Of a stretch of 36,065 nucleotides of DNA, positions 25,263 through 34,087 are shown one piece after another; position 1 is the stretch's first letter; each line of letters starts with the position of its first letter. The notes beneath the pieces were generated by a model. It ran no database searches. It was not told where the DNA came from and saw only the letters and a program-made list of their open reading frames with translations. The DNA is from Pseudomonas sp. CM27 (GTDB taxonomy: Bacteria > Pseudomonadota > Gammaproteobacteria > Pseudomonadales > Pseudomonadaceae), in contig NZ_JABMCN010000018.1 of NCBI RefSeq assembly GCF_013179515.1, forward strand, positions 1 through 36,065, given 5' to 3'. The translations under genes were made by a program, and so were the position numbers.

Positions 25263-27704
25263 TTATTTTCCAGGCACCAACGTCAGCCGCTGGTTGCCAT
25301 ACGCCCGCCCGAAGTTCTGCGGTTGCAGCGGCAGGCTCATGAAGCGCCCTTTGAGCCAGGCATCCAGCCCGTCGCTGTAATGCGCGCTGGCCGGGTTGCC
25401 GGATTGCCCGGTGCTGGTCAGCACCTGCAAGGGTTCGGCCTGACCGAAGTCGACGATCATCCGCGCCGAGGCCGGCAGGCGGGTATCGAAATCGTTGCCC
25501 CAGGCGTAAGGCGTCAAGGCGAGGGTCGTGAAATCGCCACCTGCGGCCATGGGCGAGCGGCCGAGCGGGTCGCCCAAGCCATGGTAGGCCGGTGCCGGCC
25601 AGCGGTACTGGTGCAGCTTGCCCCACTGCCAGGCGCGGCGGTCAGCGCCCAGTTGCGCGGTGCCGGCATCCACTGCCGCTGCCAGGCTGCGGGCGAGGAT
25701 GGCCGGCTTGTCTTCCTTCTGTGGGGTGTTGCGGTCATCCCAGAACGGGCTGTCGTCGCGGCCCAGCAGGTGATCGGCCTGGGCCGAGAATGACAACCGC
25801 GCATTGCTGACGAACGCTTGCCAGGCCGGGCCGGACTCCGGGCCCAGCTCGTCAAGGAACGTCTGCCGAGCCATTTCCTGAAGGAACAGCTCGTACAGCG
25901 CGGCATCTGCCGACACCGGGCTCAGGCGGCCATCGAACGCCTTGAGCCGGGCCAGGGTGTCGCGGGCCTTGTCGCGCTGTGCGGCGGGCAGGGCATCGAT
26001 CGCCTGTTTCAGCGGCTGTGCCATCCCCGGGGCGTCGAACATCTGCTTGAGCTTGTCGGCCATCAGGGTGACCTGGTCATTCTGCAGGGCCATCAGGCTG
26101 CGGCTATCGTGGCGGCCATTGCCGGCCAGCTGGCCCAGGCGCTCGGCGCGCTCGGGGTAGTACCAGCTGCTGGACAGCTGCATGCCATAGCCGCGTGGCA
26201 GGCTGCGCTGGTTGGCGTGGCCGAGCCAGCCGGCGGGCGGGTCCTGGTCGTAGGGGTGCAGCATCGGGTCGGCATAGCCGTCCCAGTCGTAGCGCCCGTC
26301 CCAGCCTGGCGAGGGCAGCAGGCCTTGGCCTTCGCGGCGGTTGGGGTAGCGGCCGCTGACTTGCCAGCCGATGTGCTCAGGCTCGGCGAAAACGAAATTG
26401 AGGGCGACGGCGGTGACTTCGCGGGTACTGTCGAAGGCACGTTCCACGTTCTTGGCGCGGGTCAGGTCGAACAGCGCATCCAGGCTGCGGTCGCCCTTGA
26501 ACTGCGGCAGGTTCAGTGCCAGGCCCAGGCTGGCGTTGTCGGGCTGGGCCAGCAGGGTGCCATGGCGGGTGTCGTACATCACTTCGCGCAGCGGTCGCTG
26601 GCCGCGCACCAGGAAGGTTTCGCTGCGGGCCCGGGCCGGCAGCCACTTGCCGTCGGCCAGGTAGCTCAGTTGGGTGCCCTGGCGGCGCAGCTGCTCCAGG
26701 TACAGGTCCTGGTTGTCGGCCATGACTGCACTGCTGCTCCAGGCCAGCTTGCCGTTATAGCCGGCCAGCACGATCGGCAGGCCAGGCAGCGACAGGCCGG
26801 CAACCTGGTACTTGCCGGTGTGGATCTGTACCGGGCTGAGGGCCCAGGCGGCACGGCTATCGCTGGCCAGCAGGCTCTTGCCGCTGCGGCTACGCTGCGG
26901 GGCCAGGGCCAGGTTGGCCGAGCCCGGGCTGCCGAGCAGGTCGAGCTCGGCGAGCTTCTGGCTGGCAGCCGCCAGGGCCGGCAGCCCCGGCAACTGGCTG
27001 GCCAGGTTCAGGCCCTTGAGCTTGTCCACCTCGCTTTCGGCCAACGGTTCGTCCGGGGTCCCCGGCAGCAGCCAGGCCAGCTTGTCGCTGCCGGTTTTCT
27101 GCGCCAGGGTCAGGGCGCTTAGCTCTTCCTGCAGGTTCACCGACTGGCTGAAGGCATACAGGCTGAAGATCAGCGCCGAGTCTTCTGGCTTCCAGTATTC
27201 GGGGCGGTAGCCACTGCTGGCCAGGCTGGCGGGCAGTTTGTCGCGGTAGCGGAACAGGTAGGCGTTGACCCCGCGCGCATACACTTCGAAGAAGCGTTTT
27301 AGCCGTGGCGATGCGTCGGCGTATTGCTGGGCGGCGCTCTGCTTGAGGTTGGCCGCGCGCATCAGGCGGTCGATGTCCAGTGCTTCGCTGCCGGCCAGCT
27401 CGGCCAGGCGGCCCTGGGCAAGCAGGCGCATGGCGACCATCTGTTCGATGCGATCGCCGGCGTGCACATAGCCCAGGCTGAACAATGCGTCATGGAAGCT
27501 GCTGCTTTCGATCAGCGGTGCACCCATGGCGTTGCGGCGTACCGAAACGTTCTGTGCCAGGCCTTTGAGCGGTTGCATGCCGCTGGTCGGTGGCACGCTG
27601 TCCTGGTAGCCGCCCGTCTGGCAGCCGGCCAGCCCGAGCGTGCCGAGCAGCGTGGCGGCGGTTGCGAACCGCAGGCGGAAGGGAGGAAAGGCGGGGGCGG
27701 CCAT
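25263..27704 (-). CDS. Penicillin amidase-family N-terminal-nucleophile hydrolase, lipoprotein
   Basis: The 813-residue precursor has a lipoprotein signal with lipobox LGLAGC, an alpha-subunit region, and [19 protein letters not shown], where Ser262 should be the autocatalytic nucleophile at the start of the beta chain; the Asn two residues on fits the usual S-x-[14 protein letters not shown] and [18 protein letters not shown] follow as in the family. Such enzymes hydrolyse side-chain amides such as beta-lactams or acyl-homoserine lactones; the substrate here is unknown, and it is not an obvious PvdQ or QuiP. ATG 27704 is chosen for its AGGAG site; the frame runs upstream to 27893. The lipobox places it at a membrane in the periplasm. 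Confidence 0.88.
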   Translation of the reverse strand: MAAPAFPPFRLRFATAATLLGTLGLAGCQTGGYQDSVPPTSGMQPLKGLAQNVSVRRNAMGAPLIESSSFHDALFSLGYVHAGDRIEQMVAMRLLAQGRLAELAGSEALDIDRLMRAANLKQSAAQQYADASPRLKRFFEVYARGVNAYLFRYRDKLPASLASSGYRPEYWKPEDSALIFSLYAFSQSVNLQEELSALTLAQKTGSDKLAWLLPGTPDEPLAESEVDKLKGLNLASQLPGLPALAAASQKLAELDLLGSPGSANLALAPQRSRSGKSLLASDSRAAWALSPVQIHTGKYQVAGLSLPGLPIVLAGYNGKLAWSSSAVMADNQDLYLEQLRRQGTQLSYLADGKWLPARARSETFLVRGQRPLREVMYDTRHGTLLAQPDNASLGLALNLPQFKGDRSLDALFDLTRAKNVERAFDSTREVTAVALNFVFAEPEHIGWQVSGRYPNRREGQGLLPSPGWDGRYDWDGYADPMLHPYDQDPPAGWLGHANQRSLPRGYGMQLSSSWYYPERAERLGQLAGNGRHDSRSLMALQNDQVTLMADKLKQMFDAPGMAQPLKQAIDALPAAQRDKARDTLARLKAFDGRLSPVSADAALYELFLQEMARQTFLDELGPESGPAWQAFVSNARLSFSAQADHLLGRDDSPFWDDRNTPQKEDKPAILARSLAAAVDAGTAQLGADRRAWQWGKLHQYRWPAPAYHGLGDPLGRSPMAAGGDFTTLALTPYAWGNDFDTRLPASARMIVDFGQAEPLQVLTSTGQSGNPASAHYSDGLDAWLKGRFMSLPLQPQNFGRAYGNQRLTLVPGK

Positions 27705-27789
27705 GACAAGGGCTCCTGCAAGGCGTGGCAAGGTTTTAAAGGCGCTAAGGTAGTAAGCGCGCAGTCGCCGTGCAAGGTCACTCGGCGCT

Positions 27790-29148
27790 TTATTTACCGA
27801 TGCCTGGCGGAACCTTGAAATGCTCGGCCACGGCGTCGGAAAAGTGTGTGCAGTTGATGCGCGCAAAGCGTTTGTAGTCACGCCCGACCGCAAACGCCGA
27901 GCCTGGCATCAGCAGCACTTTATGCTGTTCCAGCTTGTGCATGAAAGGTTGCAGGTCTGCCAGATCGGGGTGATGGACCCACAGGAACATGCCGCCTTGC
28001 GGGGTTATGTCGAACTGCCAGCCACGCGCCAGCAACAAACGCTGGGTTTGCGCCTGCTGGCGGATCAGGCGCTGCTGCACGTCATTCATGTGCCGGGCAT
28101 AGGTACCATCGGCCAGGATGGTGTTGACGAAGCGCTCGCAAAACGCCGGGACGGCCACGCAGGTCAGCAGCTTCAAGCGTGTCAGCGGCTCGATCAGGGC
28201 CGCCGGGCAGGCGATGTAGCCCACCCGCAATGATGCCGACAGGCACTTGGAGAAGCTGCCGATGTAGATGACCCGTTCCAGGTTGTCCAGTTCCGCCAGG
28301 GTCTGGCGAACGCCGGGGCTGAAGTCGCCGTACACATCATCTTCAACCACGTGGAAGTCGTGCTCCACCGCCAGGCGCAACACGCTGAAGGCATTGTGCG
28401 GGGTGATATTGCCGCCGGTCGGGTTGTGGAAGGTGCTGTTGCAGAAGAACGCCTTGACCTTGTGCATGGCCAGGTGCTTTTTCATCTCATCCACGTCCGG
28501 ACCATCCTGGTTGCGCCGCACCCCGACCACGTGGCCACCGGCCAGCTGGACCAGCTTGATCAGGTTGCCATTGCCAGGCTCGTCGACGAACACATGGTCG
28601 CCTGGCGTGATCAGCAGCCGTGCGACCAGGTCCAGTGCCTGCGTGGCGCCCAGCGTGGTCAGCAGCTGGTGCGGCCGCGCGTCGATACGGGTCAGGCGTG
28701 CGAGGTGCACGCACAGCTGGTTGCGCATGGGCAGGTAGCCCTGGATGTCGCCGTATTCAGCCAGCGAGCTCTGCTCCAGGCGCGCCGTGCGCCGGATCGC
28801 CTTGGCCAGCAGTTCGGTGTCTCGCCAGGCGGGTGGCAGCCAGCCGCTGCCCAGCTTGGTGTAGTGCTGGCCACCCTGCAGCAGCTTGAACAGCGGGTCG
28901 CCAGCCATGCCGCTGGGGGCATCCACCGGCCCGTGCTGCCGTGGGTGGCTGGCCACGAAGTAGCCATGGCCAGGGACGGACGTCAGCAACCCTTCGCCGA
29001 CCAACCGGGCATAGCCAGACACAACATCGTGATAGCTGCAGCCGATCGCTGCGGTCAGCTTGCGAATGGACGGCATACGCTGCCCGGGCAGCCATTCGCC
29101 GGCGTCGAGGCGTTGTTTCAACTGCTCATGAAGGCTGGGCGTAGGCAT
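27790..29148 (-). CDS. MocR-type transcriptional regulator (GntR HTH + aminotransferase domain)
   Basis: The 452-residue protein has a GntR winged helix (about 1-75: [28 protein letters not shown]) and a fold-type I aminotransferase domain (about 110-450) with PLP Lys301 in [12 protein letters not shown] and the [10 protein letters not shown] and NPTGG segments. MocR proteins sense PLP-linked metabolites and often regulate a divergent target and themselves. The divergent MFS transporter gene starts 151 bases away, with a perfect inverted repeat near this gene's start. The acylase gene lies 85 bases downstream on the same strand. The ligand cannot be named. Confidence 0.93.
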   Translation of the reverse strand: MPTPSLHEQLKQRLDAGEWLPGQRMPSIRKLTAAIGCSYHDVVSGYARLVGEGLLTSVPGHGYFVASHPRQHGPVDAPSGMAGDPLFKLLQGGQHYTKLGSGWLPPAWRDTELLAKAIRRTARLEQSSLAEYGDIQGYLPMRNQLCVHLARLTRIDARPHQLLTTLGATQALDLVARLLITPGDHVFVDEPGNGNLIKLVQLAGGHVVGVRRNQDGPDVDEMKKHLAMHKVKAFFCNSTFHNPTGGNITPHNAFSVLRLAVEHDFHVVEDDVYGDFSPGVRQTLAELDNLERVIYIGSFSKCLSASLRVGYIACPAALIEPLTRLKLLTCVAVPAFCERFVNTILADGTYARHMNDVQQRLIRQQAQTQRLLLARGWQFDITPQGGMFLWVHHPDLADLQPFMHKLEQHKVLLMPGSAFAVGRDYKRFARINCTHFSDAVAEHFKVPPGIGK

Positions 29149-29160
29149 GGCGAGTCCGCG

Positions 29161-29210
29161 ACTGTTAGAAAAACCAGCCTAACAGTTAAGCCAAAACCTC
29201 GTCGACTGTT
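29161..29210. promoter_or_regulatory. Candidate operator of the MocR regulator
   Basis: ACTGTTAG (29161-29168) and CTAACAGT (29179-29186) form a perfect 8-bp inverted repeat with 10 bases between. A third half-site, ACTGTT, lies at 29205-29210. All are in the MocR/MFS intergenic region, 12 bases from the MocR start. Two half-sites in direct orientation plus one inverted is common for MocR binding. Confidence 0.6.
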
Positions 29211-29299
29211 CGAGCTAGCCCGCGCGGCTGATGCGACCATGCGCCCGTAGGCACTTTTTCGCGATGCCAAAACCCTTCGAACCACCGTGAGCACACGCC

Positions 29300-30496
29300 A
29301 TGACCAGCACCCTACCGCGGCGCACCTACCTGTATTTCACCGCGCAGTCGATCAACCTGACCACGGCCGTCATGTCCGTCACCATGGCCGCGATCGTCGG
29401 GGCAGCGCTGGCGCCCGCTGCCACCTGGTCCACGGTGCCTTACGGCTTCCAGTTCCTGTGCCTGATGCTGGCGACGTACCCGGTGTCCCGGCTGATGGGC
29501 CGCATTGGCCGAAAAAAGGCATTCATGCTGGGTTCGATACCGCTGGCGCTGTCGGGCGTCAGCGGGTACCTGGCAGTGCAATACCAGCACTTTCCGACCT
29601 TGGTCCTCAGCCATTCGGCGCTGGGTGTCTATATCGCGTTTGCCAACTTCAACCGTTTCGCGGCGACCGACAACCTGCCCCAGAGCCTGAAACCCAGGGC
29701 GCTTTCGCTGGTGGTGGCCGGCGGGGTGATCGCTGCCGTGGTCGGGCCGGCGCTGACCGAGTGGCTGCGCGAGGTAGGCGGGTATCCGCTGTTTTCGCTG
29801 TGTTACGCCGCCTTTGTCGGCTTGGCGGTAATGGCCTTGCTGATTGCGGCCTGCCTGCCTGGCGATACTGCGACGGCGAGCCAGCAGCGCACGGTAAACA
29901 CGACGGACGCGGCCGCGCAGAGGCTTAGCCCGGTCGTAGCCGTGGCCATGGCGGTTGCCGCGCTGGGGTATGGAATCATGAATTTGTTGATGATCCAGGC
30001 CTCGATGCACATGAAACACATGCATGAAGACTTTTCCGATGTGCGCCTGGCCATCCAGTGGCACGTGATTGCCATGTTTGCCCCGTCGTTCTTCACCGGC
30101 GCCATCATCCAGCGCCTTGGCATCAGGACTACCATCTGCGCTGGCCTGGGGCTGTTGATCGCCTGTACGGCCATGAACATGTGGTCGCACAGCTACGCGA
30201 TGATGACGTTGTCGTTGATAGCCCTTGGCCTGGGCTGGAACCTGACCTATGTGGGCGGCGGGGCCTTGCTGGCGCAAGCGCTGCAGAACAGCCCGGCAGC
30301 CATGCAGATGCAGGGCAAGAACGACCTGGCGATTGCGGTACTCGCGACGGTTGGCGCGTTCAGCCCGTCGCTGCTGCTGGGTACGGTCGGCTGGGACGGC
30401 ACCAACGCCATTTGCATGGCCCTGTGCATCGTGCTGCTGGTGGCAACCGCCGGGTTGCTGCAGCGCAAGGTATCAGGGCCTGCCGCGGCCAACTAG
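29300..30496 (+). CDS. Major facilitator superfamily transporter
   Basis: The 398-residue protein has about 12 hydrophobic segments and a motif A-like loop GRIGRKKAFM after segment 2. It is an inner-membrane secondary transporter. A central His/Met-rich loop (MHMKHMHEDFSDV) is notable. Start ATG 29300 gives MTSTLPRRTYLYFTAQ; the ribosome site is weak. It is divergent from the MocR regulator gene and may be its target. The substrate is unknown; efflux or uptake of a compound related to the MocR ligand is plausible. The following gene is convergent. Confidence 0.88.
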   Translation: MTSTLPRRTYLYFTAQSINLTTAVMSVTMAAIVGAALAPAATWSTVPYGFQFLCLMLATYPVSRLMGRIGRKKAFMLGSIPLALSGVSGYLAVQYQHFPTLVLSHSALGVYIAFANFNRFAATDNLPQSLKPRALSLVVAGGVIAAVVGPALTEWLREVGGYPLFSLCYAAFVGLAVMALLIAACLPGDTATASQQRTVNTTDAAAQRLSPVVAVAMAVAALGYGIMNLLMIQASMHMKHMHEDFSDVRLAIQWHVIAMFAPSFFTGAIIQRLGIRTTICAGLGLLIACTAMNMWSHSYAMMTLSLIALGLGWNLTYVGGGALLAQALQNSPAAMQMQGKNDLAIAVLATVGAFSPSLLLGTVGWDGTNAICMALCIVLLVATAGLLQRKVSGPAAAN

Positions 30497-30540
30497 CGGG
30501 CCAGGCCTCGCCTGTTCACGCTAGGCGCGTGGCGATCGGC

Positions 30541-30744
30541 TCAGGCGCCGTGGCACTTCTTGAATTTCTTCTCGCTGCCGCACGGGCACGGGTCGTTCCG
30601 GCCAACGTCCTTCAGGGCGTTGCGTACCGGCTCCTGGTGGCCGTGGTTGCAGTGCGGGCCGTGTACATGGCCATGATCCTGGTGGTGATCATGGTCGTGA
30701 TCGTGGTTGCAGTCAGGGCCATGGACGTGAGGTTGCTGGGACAT
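30541..30744 (-). CDS. His-rich SEC-C motif mini-protein
   Basis: This 67-residue protein has 13 histidines in its first 36 residues, including an internal duplication (HVHGPDCNH ... [11 protein letters not shown]), and ends with a SEC-C zinc motif ([14 protein letters not shown]). Both parts should bind metal. The SEC-C motif of SecA contacts SecB and ribosomes; a stand-alone protein of this type may carry zinc or nickel or act as an adaptor, but this is not shown. It ends the four-gene minus-strand operon and starts 7 bases after the LEA14-type gene. ATG 30744. Confidence 0.8.
   Translation of the reverse strand: MSQQPHVHGPDCNHDHDHDHHQDHGHVHGPHCNHGHQEPVRNALKDVGRNDPCPCGSEKKFKKCHGA
30642..30729. 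repeat. Direct repeat coding for the duplicated His-rich motif
   Basis: CGTGGTTGCAGT begins at 30642 and again at 30702, a 60-base period. Over 28 bases, 23 are identical. It codes for the two HVHGP(D/H)CNH units of the SEC-C mini-protein and seems to be an internal duplication. Confidence 0.7.
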
Positions 30745-30751
30745 TGCAGGG

Positions 30752-31237
30752 TTACTCCGGGTTGAGATCGCCGGGGATTATCTCACCACTGCGCGACAAG
30801 TGCAGGTCCCGATGCACGATCAACCCGGTCGCCAGCTCGCCCTGCAGGGTGTAATGCAGCGGTTGCCCGCTTTTGAGCAGCTTGGCCAGGGGTTTGAGCT
30901 GCCGCCACAGGTTGGTCCGCGCGGTGATCTTGAAGGTGCGCCGGGCGTGCCCGCCCACGCTGCGCCAGATGCTGGCTTCATCCTCCACCAGCAGCAGGTC
31001 GTTGAGGCGTATCGCGTAGGCCAGGTTGCGGATGAACAGGCGGCTGTCGTTGGGGTTGTCGACCCTTAGGTGCAACACGAACTCCTGCTCCAGCAACCTC
31101 GCCTTGACCGTTTCCACCTCGACCAGGTGCACCTCGGGCTCGCGCCAGTCGTCGCCCCCCCAGCTGACACACCCCGCCAGCAGCGCCAGCCAGGCGATCA
31201 GCGTAGCCAGCAGCAGCGACCGGGCGCGGGCGATCAT
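30752..31237 (-). CDS. LEA type 2 (LEA14/WHy)-family lipoprotein
   Basis: The 161-residue protein has a lipoprotein signal peptide ending in LALLAGC and one WHy/LEA14-like beta domain (about 35-150; [20 protein letters not shown] is typical: LEQEF-LRVxNPN). These domains are found in stress and desiccation proteins; the exact role in Pseudomonas is unknown. ATG 31237 begins 2 bases after the ychJ stop and the gene ends 7 bases before the SEC-C mini-protein, so all are in one operon. Residues after the lipobox (VSWGGDD, with Asp not at +2) do not give a clear inner-membrane retention signal. Confidence 0.8.
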   Translation of the reverse strand: MIARARSLLLATLIAWLALLAGCVSWGGDDWREPEVHLVEVETVKARLLEQEFVLHLRVDNPNDSRLFIRNLAYAIRLNDLLLVEDEASIWRSVGGHARRTFKITARTNLWRQLKPLAKLLKSGQPLHYTLQGELATGLIVHRDLHLSRSGEIIPGDLNPE

Positions 31238-31239
31238 GC

Positions 31240-31716
31240 TCAGCTACCCACGTAACTGGCGCAGCATTTCTTGAACTTCTGCCCGCTGGCGCAGGGGCAA
31301 GGGTCGTTGCGCCCCGCCTTCAGGCCGACTGTTGGGTCAATGAAGTACCAGCGCCCATCATGCTGGACGAACGCCGAGCGTTCGCGGTGCTGATGGTCGC
31401 CGTCCTGATCGTGCCAGCGTGCGCTGAAGGTGACAAAGCCATGCTCCGGCTGGCCGCCCAGCACTTCTGCCTTTTCCACCTCCAGGCCCAGCCAGGTGCT
31501 CTGGGCGCTCCAGGCAGCCATGGCGGCACGGTCAAGACCGGCTTGCTGGGCCGGCAGGGTGGTGGCCACCAGGTAGTCCATCAGGCCCAGCACATAAGCA
31601 CTGTAGCGTGAGCGCATCAATGCCTGGGCATCCGGTGCCGGGGTGCCGGCATGGTAGTGCCCGCAGCAGGCATCGAGCAGGTTGCCACTGCCACAAGGGC
31701 AGACCGAGACACTCAT
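31240..31716 (-). CDS. ychJ: YchJ-family protein (UPF0225) with two SEC-C motifs
   Basis: The 158-residue protein has an N-terminal SEC-C motif ([17 protein letters not shown]), the middle NTF2-like domain ([20 protein letters not shown] ... RWYFIDP) and a C-terminal SEC-C motif ([16 protein letters not shown]). This matches the YchJ/UPF0225 family of unknown function. Upstream GTG and ATG codons (31725, 31719) are in frame; ATG 31716 gives the standard [11 protein letters not shown] and begins 2 bases after the stop of the upstream gene. It is co-transcribed with a methyltransferase-like gene before it and the LEA14-type lipoprotein after it. Confidence 0.93.
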   Translation of the reverse strand: MSVSVCPCGSGNLLDACCGHYHAGTPAPDAQALMRSRYSAYVLGLMDYLVATTLPAQQAGLDRAAMAAWSAQSTWLGLEVEKAEVLGGQPEHGFVTFSARWHDQDGDHQHRERSAFVQHDGRWYFIDPTVGLKAGRNDPCPCASGQKFKKCCASYVGS

Positions 31717-31718
31717 CA

Positions 31719-32213
31719 TCACCACCAGTACTTGCCGAAGTTTTCAGGGTTGGCCCAGAACCTGGCGTTCAGCCAGTCGGGGACCTGTTTGTAATCATGT
31801 AGATCATAGGTGAACAGGCTCAGCACCTGCTGGTCACGGCGAAATTTCTCGCTGGCCGACAGCGCCAGGGCGAAGAAGTCGGTGTCCTGCCAGCCGCAGG
31901 CACCCAGGTCGGCCAGCACCGCGACACGGCTGGCATTGAGGTTGCGGATGCCGCCGAGCAGTTCCAGGCCGGCGCGCTTGGGCAGGTGCTCCAGGCAGTC
32001 GACCAGCACCGCCAGGTCGAAACGCTGGGCTGCCAGTTCGCCTGGCAGCGGGCCCGGTGCAGCGCTGGCGATGGTCACCTGTGGGTGCGCCTGGGCAAAG
32101 GCGTCCAGGGCTGGAAAGCGCGTGCCGACCAGCAGCAGGCGTTGCGGGGTGAAACGCTCTAGCAGGGCTGCCAGGGCCTGCTGCGGGGTGCGTTGGGAAA
32201 AACCGTCGGTCAT
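31719..32213 (-). CDS. Methyltransferase-like protein (DUF6231 type)
   Basis: The 164-residue protein has an [14 protein letters not shown] segment followed by [18 protein letters not shown], which resembles the SAM-binding and motif II regions of class I methyltransferases, but it lacks the rest of a full domain. It ends [13 protein letters not shown], a conserved-looking C-terminus. ATG 32213 gives [13 protein letters not shown] and has GAGG about 8 bases upstream; TTG 32219 is less likely. First gene of the minus-strand operon with ychJ, LEA14-type and SEC-C genes. Family assignment is from memory and function is not known. Confidence 0.7.
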   Translation of the reverse strand: MTDGFSQRTPQQALAALLERFTPQRLLLVGTRFPALDAFAQAHPQVTIASAAPGPLPGELAAQRFDLAVLVDCLEHLPKRAGLELLGGIRNLNASRVAVLADLGACGWQDTDFFALALSASEKFRRDQQVLSLFTYDLHDYKQVPDWLNARFWANPENFGKYWW

Positions 32214-32333
32214 TGCCAATCCTCGTTCAAGTTGTCCAAGACTAGCGGTCCGGCGCGCGCGGGCAAAGCGGCATGTGACCGTGTCGTGGCTTATTGGTGG
32301 CAGGGTTGGAGTGCGCGGTCTTTACTCCCAGAG

Positions 32334-32376
32334 ATCGGCCTTATGCCGATTCCCCCTAGGAGAAGCAATGAAATGA
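32334..32376 (+). promoter_or_regulatory. Leader hairpin and start-stop minigene ahead of the OmpA lipoprotein
   Basis: ATCGGC (32334-32339) and GCCGAT (32345-32350) can form a hairpin just before the ribosome site TAGGAGA (32357-32363). A minimal reading frame ATG-AAA-TGA (32368-32376) lies 5 bases after AGGAG and overlaps the true ATG at 32373. Confidence 0.5.
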
Positions 32377-33065
32377 GCATAGTACGCACAGCGTTACCCC
32401 TGGTACTGCTGACCAGTGTGTTGACTGGTTGTGCAGGTTTGCAAAAAACCGACTGGCCTAAATGTGCCGCCGTCGGGGGTGTAGGCGGCGCCGCCCTGGG
32501 TGCCATCGAGAGTTCCAGCTGGGCTGGCTGGGGCGCGTTGCTGGGCGGTGGCCTGGCGGCGGGCTACTGCTGGGCTCACGGTGATGGCGACGAGGATGGC
32601 GATGGCGTTCCGGACAGCCGCGACAAGTGCCCCGGCACCCCGCGCGGCGTGCAGGTCGATGCCAATGGCTGCCCACCAGAGCCGGCCCCGGTGGTTGAGG
32701 AAGTGGTGGTGCAGAAAGAAGAAGTCATCGTCATCCGCGATGTGCACTTCGAGTTCGACTCTGCGCGCCTGACCGCCCGTGACAAGGAGCGCCTCAATAC
32801 CATTGCCACGCGCCTGAAACAGGAAGCGCCTTCTGCCCGCCTGAGTGTCAGCGGCCATACCGACAGCGTCGGCTCCGACAGCTACAACCAGAAACTGTCC
32901 GAGCGCCGTGCCCACTCGGTGACCGACTACCTGGTCGAGAGCGGTGTACCGCGCAGCAGCTTCGTTTCGGTGGTAGGTGCCGGTGAAACCCAGCCAGTGG
33001 CGGACAATGCCACGGCCGAAGGGCGCTCCATGAACCGTCGTACCGAGATCAAGATCCAGCGCTGA
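32373..33065 (+). CDS. OmpA-family lipoprotein with calcium-binding-like repeat
   Basis: The 230-residue protein has a lipoprotein signal (lipobox LTGC), a glycine-rich membrane-like segment (about 35-65, GGVGGAALGAIESS ... LLGGGLAAG), an Asp-rich thrombospondin type 3-like repeat (DGDEDGDGVPDSRDKCPGTP), and a C-terminal OmpA domain (VHFEFDSARLT, VSGHTDSVGSDSYNQKLSER, MNRRTEIKIQR) that binds peptidoglycan. It should tether the outer membrane to the wall. ATG 32373 is chosen because MSIVRTALPLVLL is a proper signal peptide; the frame is open to 32193. Confidence 0.92.
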   Translation: MSIVRTALPLVLLTSVLTGCAGLQKTDWPKCAAVGGVGGAALGAIESSSWAGWGALLGGGLAAGYCWAHGDGDEDGDGVPDSRDKCPGTPRGVQVDANGCPPEPAPVVEEVVVQKEEVIVIRDVHFEFDSARLTARDKERLNTIATRLKQEAPSARLSVSGHTDSVGSDSYNQKLSERRAHSVTDYLVESGVPRSSFVSVVGAGETQPVADNATAEGRSMNRRTEIKIQR

Positions 33066-33090
33066 AGGTTTGCGCTCTGCAGTCTGTGTG

Positions 33091-33122
33091 ATACCGAGCG
33101 CCGCCCAGGCGGCGCTCGGTAT
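33091..33122. terminator. Long perfect hairpin after the OmpA lipoprotein gene
   Basis: ATACCGAGCGCCGC (33091-33104) pairs with GCGGCGCTCGGTAT (33109-33122), a 14-bp stem with a 4-base loop. No T run follows, so it may be a terminator or an RNA-stabilising structure. A second small G/C hairpin lies at 33144-33158. Confidence 0.55.
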
Positions 33123-33190
33123 CCCGGGCGATGGAAGGGTAAAGGGGGGCAGCCCCCCAGCCTGGCTTTCAAAACGGTAGGGAGAACGCC

Positions 33191-33466
33191 ATGAAGTTCA
33201 TCCTGGGACTGGGCAAGGTCCTGACGGTCGCTTTCTGGGGAGTGCTGCTGTTCAACCAGCTGGTGCCGCAACCGTTGCCCTTCAATCTGCTGATCAATGC
33301 CACGGGCATCGTGTTGCTGGGGCTGCACCTGCTGGAAGTGCTGTTTTTCAATGGCAGCCTGCGAGGGCGCAGCCACCGCTGGTTCGACCGGCTGCAGATA
33401 GTGTTGACGGGGATTTTTCATGTGATGTCCATTCCCCGGGTGCGGAAGGTGCGGCGGGATGGTTGA
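33191..33466 (+). CDS. DUF1145-family membrane protein
   Basis: The 91-residue protein begins MKFILGLGKVLTVAFWGVLL and has two to three hydrophobic segments (about 4-22, 34-55 and a weaker one near 65-80), ending in a basic tail (RVRKVRRDG). It matches the DUF1145 family of small inner-membrane proteins of unknown function. An AGGGAGA site precedes ATG 33191. It lies downstream of the OmpA lipoprotein gene after a strong hairpin. Confidence 0.82.
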   Translation: MKFILGLGKVLTVAFWGVLLFNQLVPQPLPFNLLINATGIVLLGLHLLEVLFFNGSLRGRSHRWFDRLQIVLTGIFHVMSIPRVRKVRRDG

Positions 33467-33476
33467 GGGGAAGCGG

Positions 33477-33506
33477 CGGCGCTCGATCTCACAGGCGCTG
33501 AATGTG
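33477..33506. repeat. Dispersed intergenic repeat, copy 2
   Basis: This is the second copy of the repeat at 6513-6543: CGGCGCTCGATCTCACA, two different bases, then CGCTGAAT. It lies just after the DUF1145 gene. Confidence 0.6.
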
Positions 33507-33524
33507 CTGCGGCTGGCCCAACTG

Positions 33525-33989
33525 TCACACCATCCCCCGCGAGCTGGCCACCGCCACCACGGCAATCCCCAGCAGCAGGTTAACCCCCACCATCCGCCGA
33601 ATCCGTCCCAGCACCGCTGCACCCGCCGCCCAGTCCTCGGCCTGGACAGCCGCCTTCAGTTCCGGCAGCAGCAACGCCTGCACGCGCAAGAACAGGGCAA
33701 ACATGGCAATTCCCCCGCCAATCATCACCTGTACATACTTCGGCGCAGTCTCGAAACCGCTGAAACGCATGTGCAACATGCCGATACCACTTATCGCCAA
33801 GATCGCCACCGCCAGCCAGACCCAGCCGAAGAAGCGTCGGAAAACTTCCACCCACAGACGCAGCCGCGCAGGGCCCTCAAGGGCTGCAACCGTTGCCGGG
33901 CGCAGCACCAGCCAGGCGAAGAACATGCCGCCGACCCACACCAGAGCGGCCAGAACATGCAGTGTGTAGGGCAGGGCAAAGGCAAGCAT
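33525..33989 (-). CDS. CopD-like small integral membrane protein
   Basis: The 154-residue protein has four hydrophobic segments (about 3-30, 50-72, 78-103 and 130-148). The HVLAALVWVGGMFFAWLVLRP start and MLHMRFSG resemble the CopD/DUF2269-like family of four-helix membrane proteins with paired histidines. A haem or copper role is possible but not shown. ATG 33989 is preferred because GGAG lies 6 bases upstream; ATG 34001 would overlap that ribosome site and add four residues (MEIL). It converges on the DUF1145 gene and is divergent from dinG. Confidence 0.75.
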   Translation of the reverse strand: MLAFALPYTLHVLAALVWVGGMFFAWLVLRPATVAALEGPARLRLWVEVFRRFFGWVWLAVAILAISGIGMLHMRFSGFETAPKYVQVMIGGGIAMFALFLRVQALLLPELKAAVQAEDWAAGAAVLGRIRRMVGVNLLLGIAVVAVASSRGMV

Positions 33990-34050
33990 CAGGATCTCCA
34001 TGCGGCACAAAGGGCAATAGCGGGGTATGATAGCCGCCCCATGCGAAACA

Positions 34051-34066
34051 CTGAAAATATATCCAG
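34051..34066 (+). promoter_or_regulatory. LexA (SOS) box of dinG
   Basis: CTGAAAATATATCCAG has the CTG-N10-CAG form with an A/T-rich centre and ends 21 bases before the dinG ATG at 34088. It matches CTGTATAAATATACAG at 12 of 16 positions. dinG is a LexA-regulated gene in E. coli. A TATGAT hexamer at 34026-34031 may be the -10. Confidence 0.75.
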
Positions 34067-34087
34067 CCCTCCGGGCGCCTGCAGACC

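Noticed and set aside
25818..27122. 434-codon plus-strand frame opposite the penicillin acylase gene
   Set aside because: Same cause as above: low-complexity translation rich in Gly, Gln, Ala and Val without domain features.
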